From contig CM021320.1 of NCBI GenBank assembly GCA_010645155.1, forward strand, positions 1,275,543 to 1,339,542: 64,000 bases of DNA, written 5' to 3'. Made by a program: the position numbers and the translations under genes. Numbering within the stretch: the stretch's first letter is position 1; every line of letters begins with the position of its first letter. This document shows positions 55,051 to 64,000 of the stretch, in pieces. The notes below the pieces were generated by a model. That model worked only from the letters and a program-made list of their open reading frames with translations. It did not search any database and was not told the origin of the DNA. The DNA comes from Tigriopus japonicus. Lineage: Eukaryota > Arthropoda > Copepoda > Harpacticoida > Harpacticidae.

Positions 55051-55588
55051 NNNNNNNNNNNNNNNNNNNNNNNNNNNNNNNNNNNNNNNNNNNNNNNNNN
55101 NNNNNNNNNNNNNNNNNNNNNNNNNNNNNNNNNNNNNNNNNNNNNNNNNNNNNNNNNNNNNNNNNNNNNNNNNNNNNNNNNNNNNNNNNNNNNNNNNNNN
55201 NNNNNNNNNNNNNNNNNNNNNNNNNNNNNNNNNNNNNNNNNNNNNNNNNNNNNNNNNNNNNNNNNNNNNNNNNNNNNNNNNNNNNNNNNNNNNNNNNNNN
55301 NNNNNNNNNNNNNNNNNNNNNNNNNNNNNNNNNNNNNNNNNNNNNNNNNNNNNNNNNNNNNNNNNNNNNNNNNNNNNNNNNNNNNNNNNNNNNNNNNNNN
55401 NNNNNNNNNNNNNNNNNNNNNNNNNNNNNNNNNNNNNNNNNNNNNNNNNNNNNNNNNNNNNNNNNNNNNNNNNNNNNNNNNNNNNNNNNNNNNNNNNNNN
55501 NNNNNNNNNNNNNNNNNNNNNNNNNNNNNNNNNNNNNNNNNNNNNNNNNNNNNNNNNNNNNNNNNNNNNNNNNNNNNNNNNNNNNNNN
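55051..55588. other. Assembly gap (538 N)
   Basis: Unsequenced bases flanked on the right by a 31-bp tandem repeat, so a collapsed repeat array is the likely cause. Confidence 1.
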
Positions 55589-55760
55589 CGAAGTAATTGT
55601 TTTTAATTACATATTTCGACGAAGTAATTGTTTTTAATTGCATTTTTCGACGAAGTAATTGTTTTTAATTACATATTTCGACGAAGTAATTGTTTTTAAT
55701 TGCATTTTTCGACGAAGTAATTGTAATTATTTACATTTTTTCGATGAAGTAATTGTAAAT
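55589..55760. repeat. 31-bp tandem repeat array
   Basis: Five to six head-to-tail units of CGAAGTAATTGTTTTTAATT followed by RCATWTTTCGA. Two variants (ACATATTTCGA and GCATTTTTCGA) alternate, giving a 62-bp higher-order period. The array continues into the gap and is part of the hAT element end. Confidence 0.85.
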
Positions 55761-55914
55761 GTAAATATTACATTTTTCATGTAATTGACCCAACCCTGCA
55801 AAATACTGGTGTTGGTACTTTGATGAAAATTGAATCGAACCATTTTTTAGTTGTCAGTCATGATCTGGATTGATCCGAGTGGTTCAAAAGTTGACGTTTG
55901 GATTTAATCTCAAG

Positions 55915-56622
55915 CAAGAACCATCGAATTTTGCTCGACGATGAGGCCAGTGACAAAAATTTTGGCAGCCTGTAGGAAAAAAGGGAGTTATTCTGAAAGT
56001 GAAATTTTTTTTAGACTCAATCAAATATTGCACTCTCAAACTCAATGTATAATCCTATACAGAATGAATAAGTTAGCATTCCTTTGGTAGTTTTTCACCA
56101 CAAAAGGGCGAGTTAATTCACTCTACAGAAGCTTCTTTAATTCATTCAAGGTTTTCTTCAGTACAGAACTTTGCAAGGGCTTTATTTCACTCATGTATTA
56201 GATTGAAGATGAAATTGAAAGGATATTTTGATTGGATTGTTGGATTGTGGGTGCTAGGGTCGGAGGTTTGATCCTCGCCCGGCCAGCGAAGCCAGCCATC
56301 ACATCATCCAGTTTTTCCGATAGGCAATTTCTTGTCCGGTATCAGATTGGTTCTCCGTCTGTGGGTGTGGAATAGTGTATAAAAGGTTCCCGGAGAGAGG
56401 TCGGGGAGGAGACTCAAACCTGGGACCTCTCTCACTACAGGAAACTGCGCTAACCACGACACCACGTCTCCTCCCTATATAATAGATATATAATAGGAAA
56501 ATAGATACGTAGTCTACTTAAGATAAGCAAGATTTCATTTGGACAAGAACGTGATTGATTTGTTTCTGTTAGACAAAATAAGTTATATTTTTGGCCTTAT
56601 CCAGAAAATTCAGTGGTTCTTG
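55915..56622. mobile_element. Non-autonomous DNA transposon, copy 3, with nested SINE
   Basis: Ends CAAGAACCATCGAATTTTG / AAATTCAGTGGTTCTTG belong to the same family as 35303 and 41274, and internal phrases (CTCAATCAAAT, AAGAACGTGATTGA) match. Flanks TCTCAAG and TTTCAAC match at only 5 of 7 positions, so it is older. It is interrupted by a tRNA-derived SINE at about 56245-56475. Confidence 0.6.
56245..56475 (-). mobile_element. tRNA-derived SINE
   Basis: On the minus strand the head begins GGAGGAGACGTGGTGTCGTG, has an A-box-like TGGTGTCGTGG and B-box-like GGTTTGAGTCTC, and its first and seventy-somethingth bases pair (GGAGGAG / CTCCTCC). The body ends CACCCACAATCC, a segment shared with 20671-20745. 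It is a different family from the SINE at 33218. Confidence 0.65.
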
Positions 56623-57244
56623 TTTCAACACAAGAGACACGAATTGAATGATCAAAAACTTTCGTTTCTATCCTCACTTTCAGGGCCAGATTACTTATAG
56701 ATAACTAAAAACGAAAAAAAAATGTTTTATTTATGCCAAGATGTAAAAAGAAAATAGGAAGTATCAATGGTTGTAATTTTTACCCAAATTGTTCTACTTG
56801 TCTTCTTTTTTGGTTGCTCAAGTGAGCGTTTAAAATCATACTGCAAGGGGGTAAAACTAGATTTTATTGTGGGCAGTTCGGACTGTTTAACATCAGCGAC
56901 TAGTTGAAACTTGCCCTAACAAACATATACGTAGAAGGCAAATTTTTGAAAAACATTAAGCTTTTTAGCCATTTGGCTTCCTGTCTACGCTTTGCCTCTC
57001 CCAAATTATACCAAGGTGTTCAATGATGATGATACTCAATTCACGGGCACTAAATCACACAATTTAGATTGTCTTGCGCACTTTCTCTTGTATAATAATA
57101 ATCTTTACTGCGAGGACTTGCCTCATTGGATTGAGAATACAATGTTCAATACAGACTATATCAATTAAGTACATGTTTGTCCATTGAGACATCCATTCTG
57201 GGTTTTGGTGAGGGTGCCATTCAAGGCATCAATCCACTAGACCG

Positions 57245-57335
57245 AAATGAGGGTGGGGGACGACCTGGGATCGAACCCATAAACCCGAGCATAGCTCGGT
57301 CGCGCATTAATCAACTGCGCCACGCCATTTTCCCT
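57245..57335 (-). repeat. tRNA-like sequence (pseudo-tRNA or SINE head)
   Basis: Minus strand carries a perfect A-box (TGGCGCAGTTG) and perfect B-box (GGTTCGATCCC), a 4-bp D-stem GCGC/GCGC and an anticodon-arm-like hairpin CCGAG/CTCGG. The T-stem has a mismatch and the anticodon loop lacks T33. I judge it a tRNA-derived element rather than a working tRNA. Confidence 0.5.
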
Positions 57336-59199
57336 ACTTTCCTACTTGTACTACGATCTTCCAACTGTTTGGAGAATTGGATCTTACGATATTCTTCGGA
57401 AATATTTGCCTTTTCACGCAACTTCTGGCCAGTTTCAGCAGTAAACAAGGTATTAGTCATTCCTCTCTATAGACCTCTATGGGTAAAACGGGCAAGGATC
57501 ACTGAAGACCTGGATGCCTTGGCTATTGGCAAAAGTCGTTTTTCAAATTCTGGGATAGCCAGAGAAGACTCCAATCAAACCAGTTGCCTGACTGGCAATT
57601 CAAAGCTAAGTTCAACTTGATCAATTGCAATTTGTGTCAGGAATTGCATTTTGAAGCATAGTGCATAGTGTGATTGCTTTCCCAACCAAAAATTTGCACC
57701 TACAATAACCATCCAAAAGCACGATTATAGGGTCAGTTTTTCTCCCGTTTCTGCGTATACGTATTGCGACTTATTTTTTGTGAATAGAGAAATGAATGAT
57801 GCTGAAATTCACAACAACATTGTCATTTCATTATTTAATCATTCTTATTAAAACAAAGCAATTTACTTGAATTGAATTCGATTTATAAGAAATCCACAGC
57901 TGAATGACTAAGGAGAGTCTTCCTTGTCCTACAATTTCCTTGAACAAGGCCATTGGCTGAGCTGAGTTGTTCAGACCATTTTGGCCAATCCAACTTTAGC
58001 ATACTTTCATATAGTGTAGATTCATGGAAACAATTTTATTTTTGATGTTAATTTCATGTTAAGATACGTCAATAGTTAAAAATGTGTCCCATAAAGAGAA
58101 GAGAAACAGTTGGCACTCAAACTCATTGACTAGACGCCAAAATTGAAGTGACTTGGATTTGCCAAAGAGGGCTGAGCAACTCAGAACAGGCAATGGGCCC
58201 TATTTTTACCGCTAGCAATAGGATTTCAAATGCTCACTCGAGCCACCTTTGTGCATGTCCCATAAAGAAAATAGGCCATTTCATGTTTCCGCTCGGTTCG
58301 TTTCAAGGTTTCCCTAAAGGCCTCTATAAAAAAATTATGTTTCCACAAGCACAAACCTTGTGACAGTATTTTCAGTCTATCAACCACCAATGTTTAAGTC
58401 GCTCAAATGATACCTAGAAAAATAAAAATGACATAATGTTCAGTAAATATGTTTATTTTTCTTTTTACGGGAGATGTTACTTCCAAAAAGTGAAAGTGCG
58501 GATAGCTGTAAATTCGGCATGTGTGTTGAACACAAAGCTCTCTGAGAAACGCCAGCCCGAAGCCCACGTCAATTCTTTTAGTGTCGCGGAACCTTGCCCT
58601 AATCGATAACTGCTTGCGTCTATATTTCTATACCAAAGAATTGCTAAAATATATTTTGGATTGTGAATACAAGCACAATTAAATAAGTTATCATGGAAAA
58701 TTTCAAATGGATCTGAACAAGACTATAGAATTTATTACCCTGAATTATCAACACTCTCTAATCATACTTTCTTCTCGTTTCAAACGCAATTTCTGCTTGA
58801 CCAAATGTATACTATCGAAAAGCAGGAAAGTGAATTTCTAATTCGTCTTTTTGTCATTTTTTTTTTTTCTCTATCATTCATGCCTCTGAAATTGTCCGAT
58901 AAAAAAATTGAGGGACAGGTCATGGCCTAGATCGTCAAACTCTTTGGAGACACTCTGAATGCACTACAAAGTACGCGTGTCTTCAGTCTTCGAACTAGGT
59001 CAGCTTAGTCAGACTCAGATACTTCAAAATACGGATCACTTGCCCGTCATTCCCTCCCTTCTCACCTTTTCCAACAAGCCATCAAAACCTCGAATAATTT
59101 CTACTCCGTCCATCCTCTCGTTCTCTCTCGTGCAACATTAACCGTTTGTAACCATCTGGATGTAACGCAAAGTATTTAGGAGGAGAATCATCGGCAATC

Positions 59200-60066
59200 A
59201 TGTCGGTTCGCAATTGCTTGGCCAATAAACCCCCTTTGGTGTGTTTTGTGGTCAGTTTGTTCGCCATGGCTTTGTCCGTGTTTGCCTTGGCTCTCTCCAT
59301 TCAATTTGGCGTCCACATCAGGAACAAGGATGCCTTGGGATGGAACGATTTTCTCGCCAAAATCACTCACCTCGAATTTTGCGTGGAAAACGCCTCATCC
59401 AAGTCCCCAACTGTCACCCAAGAAGCTAATCACAGCACCATGTCGTTATTCGTGCCCATTGCCGCTTCTTTAGTGGAAAGTTTTCAAGCCACACCTCATC
59501 CCATGTTGGGAACGGGTTCGTTTTTGGCTCACGGTTCAATTCCCATGGGTTCATTGCACCGAATTCCGCCTCAGTATGGTGCCATGGAGGCTGAGGTCAG
59601 TTTTGTGTTACCCGCTCAATCAGTGGGTCAACTCATGGAGAACACGATCCAAGATATCTGTATGACGATTACGGCACCCGCCCAATTAATCAGAGATCTG
59701 AATTCGGGCGATCGACCTAGTCGAAATTGCAGTTTACCCGAAATGGACGGCTCATCACGACCTGAGGTCCGATTTCAGACCCATGGACCCGATCGATTAC
59801 CTCTAGATTGGTGTCAAAACGGCACTCAATTGACCATCACTTACGAGGAACATCCGGAATGGGTGGTACTGATTAACGAGACTGACCGCGACATCATTGA
59901 TCTCCACATGTTTTGCACGTCCGCCTTTCTGTTTGCCATTGCTTGCTCGGTGATTTTTGTGATCTTCTTTAAAGGCTGGCAAGCCAATAAGACCGTTACC
60001 CGAGCATCGGGTGATGAGTTGGGCCATCGTAGTCTACTGAAAACGACGGACGATTTCCAGACTTGA
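59200..60066 (+). CDS. TMEM248-like membrane protein
   Basis: A single open frame of 288 residues without introns. It has an N-terminal membrane segment (about residues 12-35, PPLVCFVVSLFAMALSVFAL) preceded by NKP, as in vertebrate TMEM248/TMEM219. Then come the conserved DWN-like GWNDFLAKITHLEFCVE, a long lumenal/extracellular region with several N-glycosylation sites and cysteines, a late WCQNG / WVVLINETDRDIIDLHMF block, and a second membrane segment (about 240-258). The cytoplasmic tail is short. The function of the family is not established. ATG at 59200 is the first in frame. It converges with NOP58. Confidence 0.85.
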   Translation: MSVRNCLANKPPLVCFVVSLFAMALSVFALALSIQFGVHIRNKDALGWNDFLAKITHLEFCVENASSKSPTVTQEANHSTMSLFVPIAASLVESFQATPHPMLGTGSFLAHGSIPMGSLHRIPPQYGAMEAEVSFVLPAQSVGQLMENTIQDICMTITAPAQLIRDLNSGDRPSRNCSLPEMDGSSRPEVRFQTHGPDRLPLDWCQNGTQLTITYEEHPEWVVLINETDRDIIDLHMFCTSAFLFAIACSVIFVIFFKGWQANKTVTRASGDELGHRSLLKTTDDFQT

Positions 60067-60292
60067 GAGAGCTTTAGAGTGTTGTCTGTGACAAAAAAAT
60101 ATAGCTGTGATACATGCATTTCAAGTGACCTTATCCATTCCACAATCCTTTTATGATTATCATCAATCAACTCGGATCGTTTCCTTGACCCAATCAATCT
60201 CACGATCCGGAGATTGCACCATGTGATCCCTATTTGTTCAGATTGTGAGCTATTGTAGTTCCGTGATATACTAAAAAAGGAGATCCTGTCCA

Positions 60293-60298
60293 AATAAA
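60293..60298 (+). terminator. TMEM248-like polyadenylation signal
   Basis: AATAAA 227 nt after the stop codon at 60066, inside the 407-bp gap to the convergent NOP58 gene. Confidence 0.6.
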
Positions 60299-60473
60299 GA
60301 CGCATTTCAAAAGATCCGATGGATGATTGTTATTTACAAAATAACACTGGACATGATATATCAATGAATTGCATACATCGTAGTTACTTCTCATGATTAC
60401 GTAGCCAATGCCAACTCTGCGGATTCTGTAGGAAATGTGAAGAGGAAGAATAGAAGGTGACCGACGGCAGAAC

Positions 60474-62042
60474 TTATTCGTGAACGCCATTAGCACCGTT
60501 CTCCAAGTCGGCTTTCTTCTTCTTTTTCTTCTTCTTCTCCGATTTCGGCGTCTCCGGCGTTGCTTCGGCTTCTCCATTTTTGGCCTCTTCATCCTCGTTC
60601 TCTTTATTCTTCTTTTTCTTTTTCTTCTTCTTCTGGCTTGAATCCTCGTCTCCGGTCTCCTCTACCTTGACCTTCTTGACCTCAAGCGGTTCATCTTGGG
60701 AATCTTCGAATTTGCGCTTGGTTGAACTGGCCATGGTGCTATCACCCGCGGATTTGAATTGAAGAATCTCGCTCTTGTTCTCATACTTGTCGAACTTGGC
60801 CGCTTTCTTGGCCGAGCCCGAGATCTGATGGGCATGTCCACCTTCAAGTTGACGGATACGACCTTCGACCTTGGCCCTTTGCTCGAGACCCAATTCGGTG
60901 GAGGTCTCGTCACCTAAAGCATCCACACGACATCCAAGCGCGGCTTTGGCGGCTAATGTCCGCGAGATCTTGCCCTTCAGCTTAGCGCTGGCCGAGCCCA
61001 CAACTTGGGCGTGGTAAATGAGACCGTATTTGGGCGTGTCGTGGTTAGTCTTGAGAGCTTTGAAGAGCGCTTTCTCGGAGCCCAAAATTTGGACCGTGGA
61101 AGCGGGATGCTTGGCCAAATTGAGGAGTGATCCCGCGTGAGAGATGAGACGAGCCCCCACCAATTCGCCCACCAGAATGGTGAGATTGGGGGCAATGGCG
61201 ATCATGCGGTTCTTCAAGTATTCGTAGAGCTGGGTTCGATATTCCTGGATCTCTAGGACCTGTTGACACAAATGCTTGATGTTGAGCATGTCCTCATCGG
61301 AGATCTCTGTGCCCATGGAGATCTCGGCGGCGGCTTTGACCTTCTGCTCGACGTCCTCGGGCAAAATGTCGGACAGATCGGTGTCATGGGCGTTGGTGCG
61401 CTCGCCCATCAGTTGAATGGATCGGATGAAGGCGATGTTGTCGGTGAGAATCTTTCCCAATTCGGGGAAATGCCATCCGTACCATTCGCGACACCGCATC
61501 ATGTAGTTGTTGAGCTCTTTGTCGAGGTCATCCAAGAGAGACACGGCTTGCACGATCATGGTGTCGATCTTATCGGGACTAAATTTGAGCTTGTAACGGG
61601 ACAAGGAATGGGCCAAACCCAAAGACATGGCCGTCATTTCTCGCTCGGGCAAACCCGAGATCAAGCCCGTCATTTGCGAGCGAATGCAACGCATCAATTC
61701 GCCCACTTTCGAGTCGTAGACGCATTTCAAATCGAGTTTATCCTGGATGGCGTTACCCAATTTGGCATCGGCCACGGCCAAATTCTGATTGGCTTCTTGC
61801 GAGATCACCTTCTTCAGCAATTTCTTGAGACTCTTGGACATCTTGCCTTCCACCGAGGCCGTGGCTGAAGCCAAAGCTTCCGTGGTATCCTCGAATTTTT
61901 CGAACATTTTCAATTTGACCACCTTCTTGGCCGCATCCACGCTCGTGAAATCCTTGTACAAATTTTCGCTCTTCTGCAATTTCTTCTCATCCAGTAATTT
62001 GAACACGGCAAAGCCGGCCGGGGTTTCGAACAGCACCAACAT
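60474..62042 (-). CDS. Nop58: NOP58, box C/D snoRNP core protein
   Basis: Core scaffold of box C/D small nucleolar ribonucleoproteins that guide rRNA 2'-O-methylation in the nucleolus. 522 residues in one exon. It begins MLVLFETPAGFAVFKLL (NOP5NT domain) and continues with VADAKLG, the NOSIC region (DTMIVQAVSLLDDLDKELNN, then REWYGWHFPEL), then the Nop RNA-binding domain (AAAEISMGTE, APNLTILVGELVGARL, GSLLNLAKHPASTVQILG). The acidic/lysine tail has KKKKKKKK runs, typical of NOP58. The ATG at 62042 is chosen over a TTG two codons upstream. The absence of introns is odd beside intron-rich neighbours, but the frame is intact and well conserved. Confidence 0.97.
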   Translation of the reverse strand: MLVLFETPAGFAVFKLLDEKKLQKSENLYKDFTSVDAAKKVVKLKMFEKFEDTTEALASATASVEGKMSKSLKKLLKKVISQEANQNLAVADAKLGNAIQDKLDLKCVYDSKVGELMRCIRSQMTGLISGLPEREMTAMSLGLAHSLSRYKLKFSPDKIDTMIVQAVSLLDDLDKELNNYMMRCREWYGWHFPELGKILTDNIAFIRSIQLMGERTNAHDTDLSDILPEDVEQKVKAAAEISMGTEISDEDMLNIKHLCQQVLEIQEYRTQLYEYLKNRMIAIAPNLTILVGELVGARLISHAGSLLNLAKHPASTVQILGSEKALFKALKTNHDTPKYGLIYHAQVVGSASAKLKGKISRTLAAKAALGCRVDALGDETSTELGLEQRAKVEGRIRQLEGGHAHQISGSAKKAAKFDKYENKSEILQFKSAGDSTMASSTKRKFEDSQDEPLEVKKVKVEETGDEDSSQKKKKKKKKNKENEDEEAKNGEAEATPETPKSEKKKKKKKKADLENGANGVHE

Positions 62043-63049
62043 AATCAACGACTTCGGGTGTGCTCAATCTCCGGATTAGTTGCTGATGATGATGATTCTC
62101 TCCACCGTGACAATCCCAAAAGAGATTGGTCCTCCGCTCTGTCTTTCTCTCTCGCTTCTTCCACTTAAGTTTTCCAACCACGCGGTCAGCTGTTGAGGTC
62201 GGTGGATAAAAACGCACGTGGATCAACAAAAGCATCTCTATCAGGGTGATGGAGTGATTTTTCCAAAAGAGCCGTTTCTGCCGAATTGGCTCTTTGCGAA
62301 TCGAATCAATAGAAATGAGACCGATTATTCAATTTAATGTAAGCCCAATCTATTACTTTTTTTGCATACAATCGTTCTTAGACACATTTTGAACCATATC
62401 TAACTTTAAGAATCATTGAAAATAAAGTGTGATTGAACCTTTCAAAGTCACGCTGATGCTCAGTTCCGCTTCGGAAAGAGATCGCGGAAACCTTCCCATC
62501 CACTCTTCCACTCTGGGATTAATGCAAAATCGGATTCTGCGTTACTGGCCATCACAATGATATTTTTTATTTCACCCAAGCCTTGAAATTTAATAATTCC
62601 TTAACATGTTCTTGTATAAGGAAGAACAGAAATAGCGAAAATGCCTGTCGTGGGTATGACTTTTCCCCGATATTTTCCCCGATATCCGATTTGGCTTGTG
62701 CGGATTTCAATTTTCATAGCATTTCTGAAGGTTTATACAATAATATAATCAGTAAATTATGAAAAAAGAGGCCATCTTGATGTTCAAATATCGGAACAAT
62801 TGTTATAGCAATCCCTCAACTATCCGTTACACCGGCGCCTTCCCTAGGAATAAAATTGATGAGTCCATGGTGAGCTCCGTATCTGGATCGTTCAAGCCAG
62901 TCCACCCCTGCCTGACTCGCTTCAATTGCTCAACTCTCAATCATCCTTAAGGAAATTTATTCTCATTGTACGAGAAAAGGCGCGAGTGAACGTGAATCCG
63001 AACTCCTTTAATCTGAATTCAACTCGATTCCATTTTCTCCCGCTTCACG
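62043..63049. promoter_or_regulatory. Divergent promoter region NOP58 / nanos
   Basis: About 1 kb between two start codons pointing apart. It must contain the NOP58 promoter near 62050-62250 and 5' flank or 5' UTR of nanos. No clear TATA box, repeat or uORF of significance is recognised. Confidence 0.5.
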
Positions 63050-63517
63050 ATGGATTCACGCCCAATCCACCCGCCTTTCTCCACGGCTTACAGTCCCGGC
63101 CATTCTTACGGATTACCCGTTTATCATGGCTCTTCGGGCACACTTTTTCGCGATATGCCCATGCCTCGCACCCCTCAATATGGGGATCGGTATCATCACC
63201 ATCACTACGGCAACTTGATATCCGATCGATTTCTCCGTTCCTCGCCTCCCCCCGGGTTTATGGGTGGATCGCCGGCCTATTTGCCGCCTTCGAGGAAATT
63301 CCGCACGAAAATCCGTTTTGATTTTTGCGTGTTTTGTCGCAATAATGGCGAGGACGAGCAATTCTTTTTAGCTCACACGTTGAAGGACGACTCTGGGCAG
63401 GTGATATGTCCCGTTTTGCGGGCCTATGTATGTCCCATTTGCGGGGCCACTGGACCCGTGGCCCATACTATCAAGTATTGCCCGCAAAATAAGGTAAAAG
63501 AACGACAGGGAACTTGA
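63050..63517 (+). CDS. nanos: Nanos, germline translational repressor
   Basis: Zinc-finger protein that works with Pumilio and the CCR4-NOT deadenylase to silence mRNAs in germ cells. The 148 codons to 63493 end at a possible donor (AAG|GTAAAA); if unspliced the frame continues KVKERQGT to a stop at 63515-63517. The C-terminal double CCHC finger is complete: C93, C96, H109, C120 and C128, C131, H139, C144, with the family spacing C-X2-C-X12-H-X10-C and C-X2-C-X7-H-X4-C. The N-terminal part is short, rich in Pro, Ser, Tyr and His (including an HHHH run) and shows no obvious NOT1-binding motif. The 3' end is uncertain. Confidence 0.93.
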   Translation: MDSRPIHPPFSTAYSPGHSYGLPVYHGSSGTLFRDMPMPRTPQYGDRYHHHHYGNLISDRFLRSSPPPGFMGGSPAYLPPSRKFRTKIRFDFCVFCRNNGEDEQFFLAHTLKDDSGQVICPVLRAYVCPICGATGPVAHTIKYCPQNKVKERQGT

Positions 63518-64000
63518 CAATTTTTTGTCAAATGATTAGGACATTTCCTTCACATTACAAGCATGATTACAGTCGAAACTAAAAGTTTACTTATTTATTG
63601 TCCTTGGGCAGGGTTTTAGACCGTTTCTTTTTAGTCCCCTACTTTTAAAGGATATATAAAATCTTGATTGTCGAATAGAGCGGCATTGGCAAAGATTGTC
63701 GGGCTCTGTTCCAAGTCGGTAAATTCTTTAAAATTAGGTTATTGCATCGTTATCTGTCGCAAAGTTGACAGGGACCACGGCAATGGCTTTTAGCCAAGAC
63801 TGATGAAAGTTCTTAAGGCTGGTCTACACGTCGAATAATTCATCAAATGATTCGACAAACATTTCTCCAAATGTGTCAAGTATGTCTCCACCGAAATTGA
63901 AAAAAAGAAAAAAAAATCGAAAGTTGACAAAACATTACGAACATTTTGGCTAATATTTGTCCTAATCTTTGACCCATTGTTTGACCCTTAGACTTGCGTT
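63518..64000. other. Region downstream of nanos
   Basis: Either nanos 3' UTR, an intron or intergenic sequence. No AATAAA in a convincing place and no ORF of note. The window ends here. Confidence 0.4.

Larger units (their letters stand above)
54034..55798. mobile_element. hAT-like non-autonomous element with exact 8-bp target duplication
   Basis: Starts CAGGGATGGGGAGTAATTG and ends GTAATTGACCCAACCCTG, with exact flanking repeats CAAAATAC at 54026-54033 and 55799-55806. CAGGG ends and an 8-bp duplication are hAT hallmarks. Inside are TAATTGTAATTAATTAC-type subterminal repeats at both ends, a tRNA-like piece, a LINE fragment and the 538-bp assembly gap. True length is therefore unknown. Confidence 0.8.
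52222..59199. other. Intergenic region rich in transposons, with an assembly gap
   Basis: 7 kb with no supported gene. It holds a nested hAT element with the N gap, a third copy of the 7-bp-duplication transposon with a nested SINE, and a tRNA-like sequence, all listed separately. Near 52850 the phrase CTAGGGACGGGCAC looks like one end of another hAT element, but I could not find its partner. 57340-59199 shows nothing I can name. Confidence 0.6.

Noticed and set aside
54857..55643. Long open frames crossing the N gap on both strands
   Set aside because: They are open only because N codons are not stops. The readable part is a LINE tail on the plus strand and tandem repeat on the other side.
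55589..55760. CRISPR-like array of regular 31-bp units
   Set aside because: Units are directly adjacent with no unique spacers, in a eukaryotic transposon end.
57245..57335. Functional tRNA gene on the minus strand
   Set aside because: A- and B-boxes are intact, but the T-stem is mismatched and the anticodon loop lacks the invariant T33.
61263..61868. 201-codon plus-strand frame inside NOP58
   Set aside because: Antisense shadow of a strongly conserved coding exon.

Overview
The window is eukaryotic nuclear DNA. Genes have many short GT-AG introns, and intergenic and intronic DNA is full of small transposons. An arthropod is most likely: the G-alpha-q gene carries duplicated mutually exclusive exons like those of the insect visual Gq gene, and a Nanos zinc-finger gene is present. 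A crustacean such as a copepod is a plausible guess but is not shown by the sequence.

Layout. 74-3918 (+) encodes G-alpha-q with three pairs of equal-length alternative exons. 3919-8108 is a pyrimidine-rich spacer or long 3' UTR. 8109-15101 (+) is a six-exon ADAMTS-type secreted metalloprotease. 15241-15534 (-) is a possible small membrane protein gene, tail to tail with the protease. 15610-29453 is gene-poor and holds LINE, mariner, hAT-like and foldback relics. 29515-31275 (+) is a two-exon globin. 31530-45800 (-) is an SH3BP5-like Rab11 exchange factor whose 9.6-kb intron is loaded with transposons. 47723-50455 (+) is lunapark. 50747-52221 (-) is mitochondrial 3-hydroxyisobutyrate dehydrogenase. 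52222-59199 is a transposon graveyard with a 538-bp assembly gap. 59200-60066 (+) is TMEM248-like, 60474-62042 (-) is NOP58, and 63050 onward (+) is nanos. The last three are uninterrupted by introns as far as visible.

The genes do not form one pathway; they are unrelated neighbours, several arranged tail to tail with very close polyadenylation signals. I see no prokaryote-like defence system or gene cluster. The most striking items are: (1) the G-alpha-q exon pairs 4a/4b, 7a/7b and 8a/8b; (2) a hAT-like MITE inserted exactly across the first splice donor of the SH3BP5-like gene, duplicating the donor in its 8-bp target site; (3) a perfect 43-bp intronic hairpin; (4) a DNA transposon family with 7-bp target duplications in three copies, one carrying a nested SINE; and (5) a nested hAT element that encloses the assembly gap.
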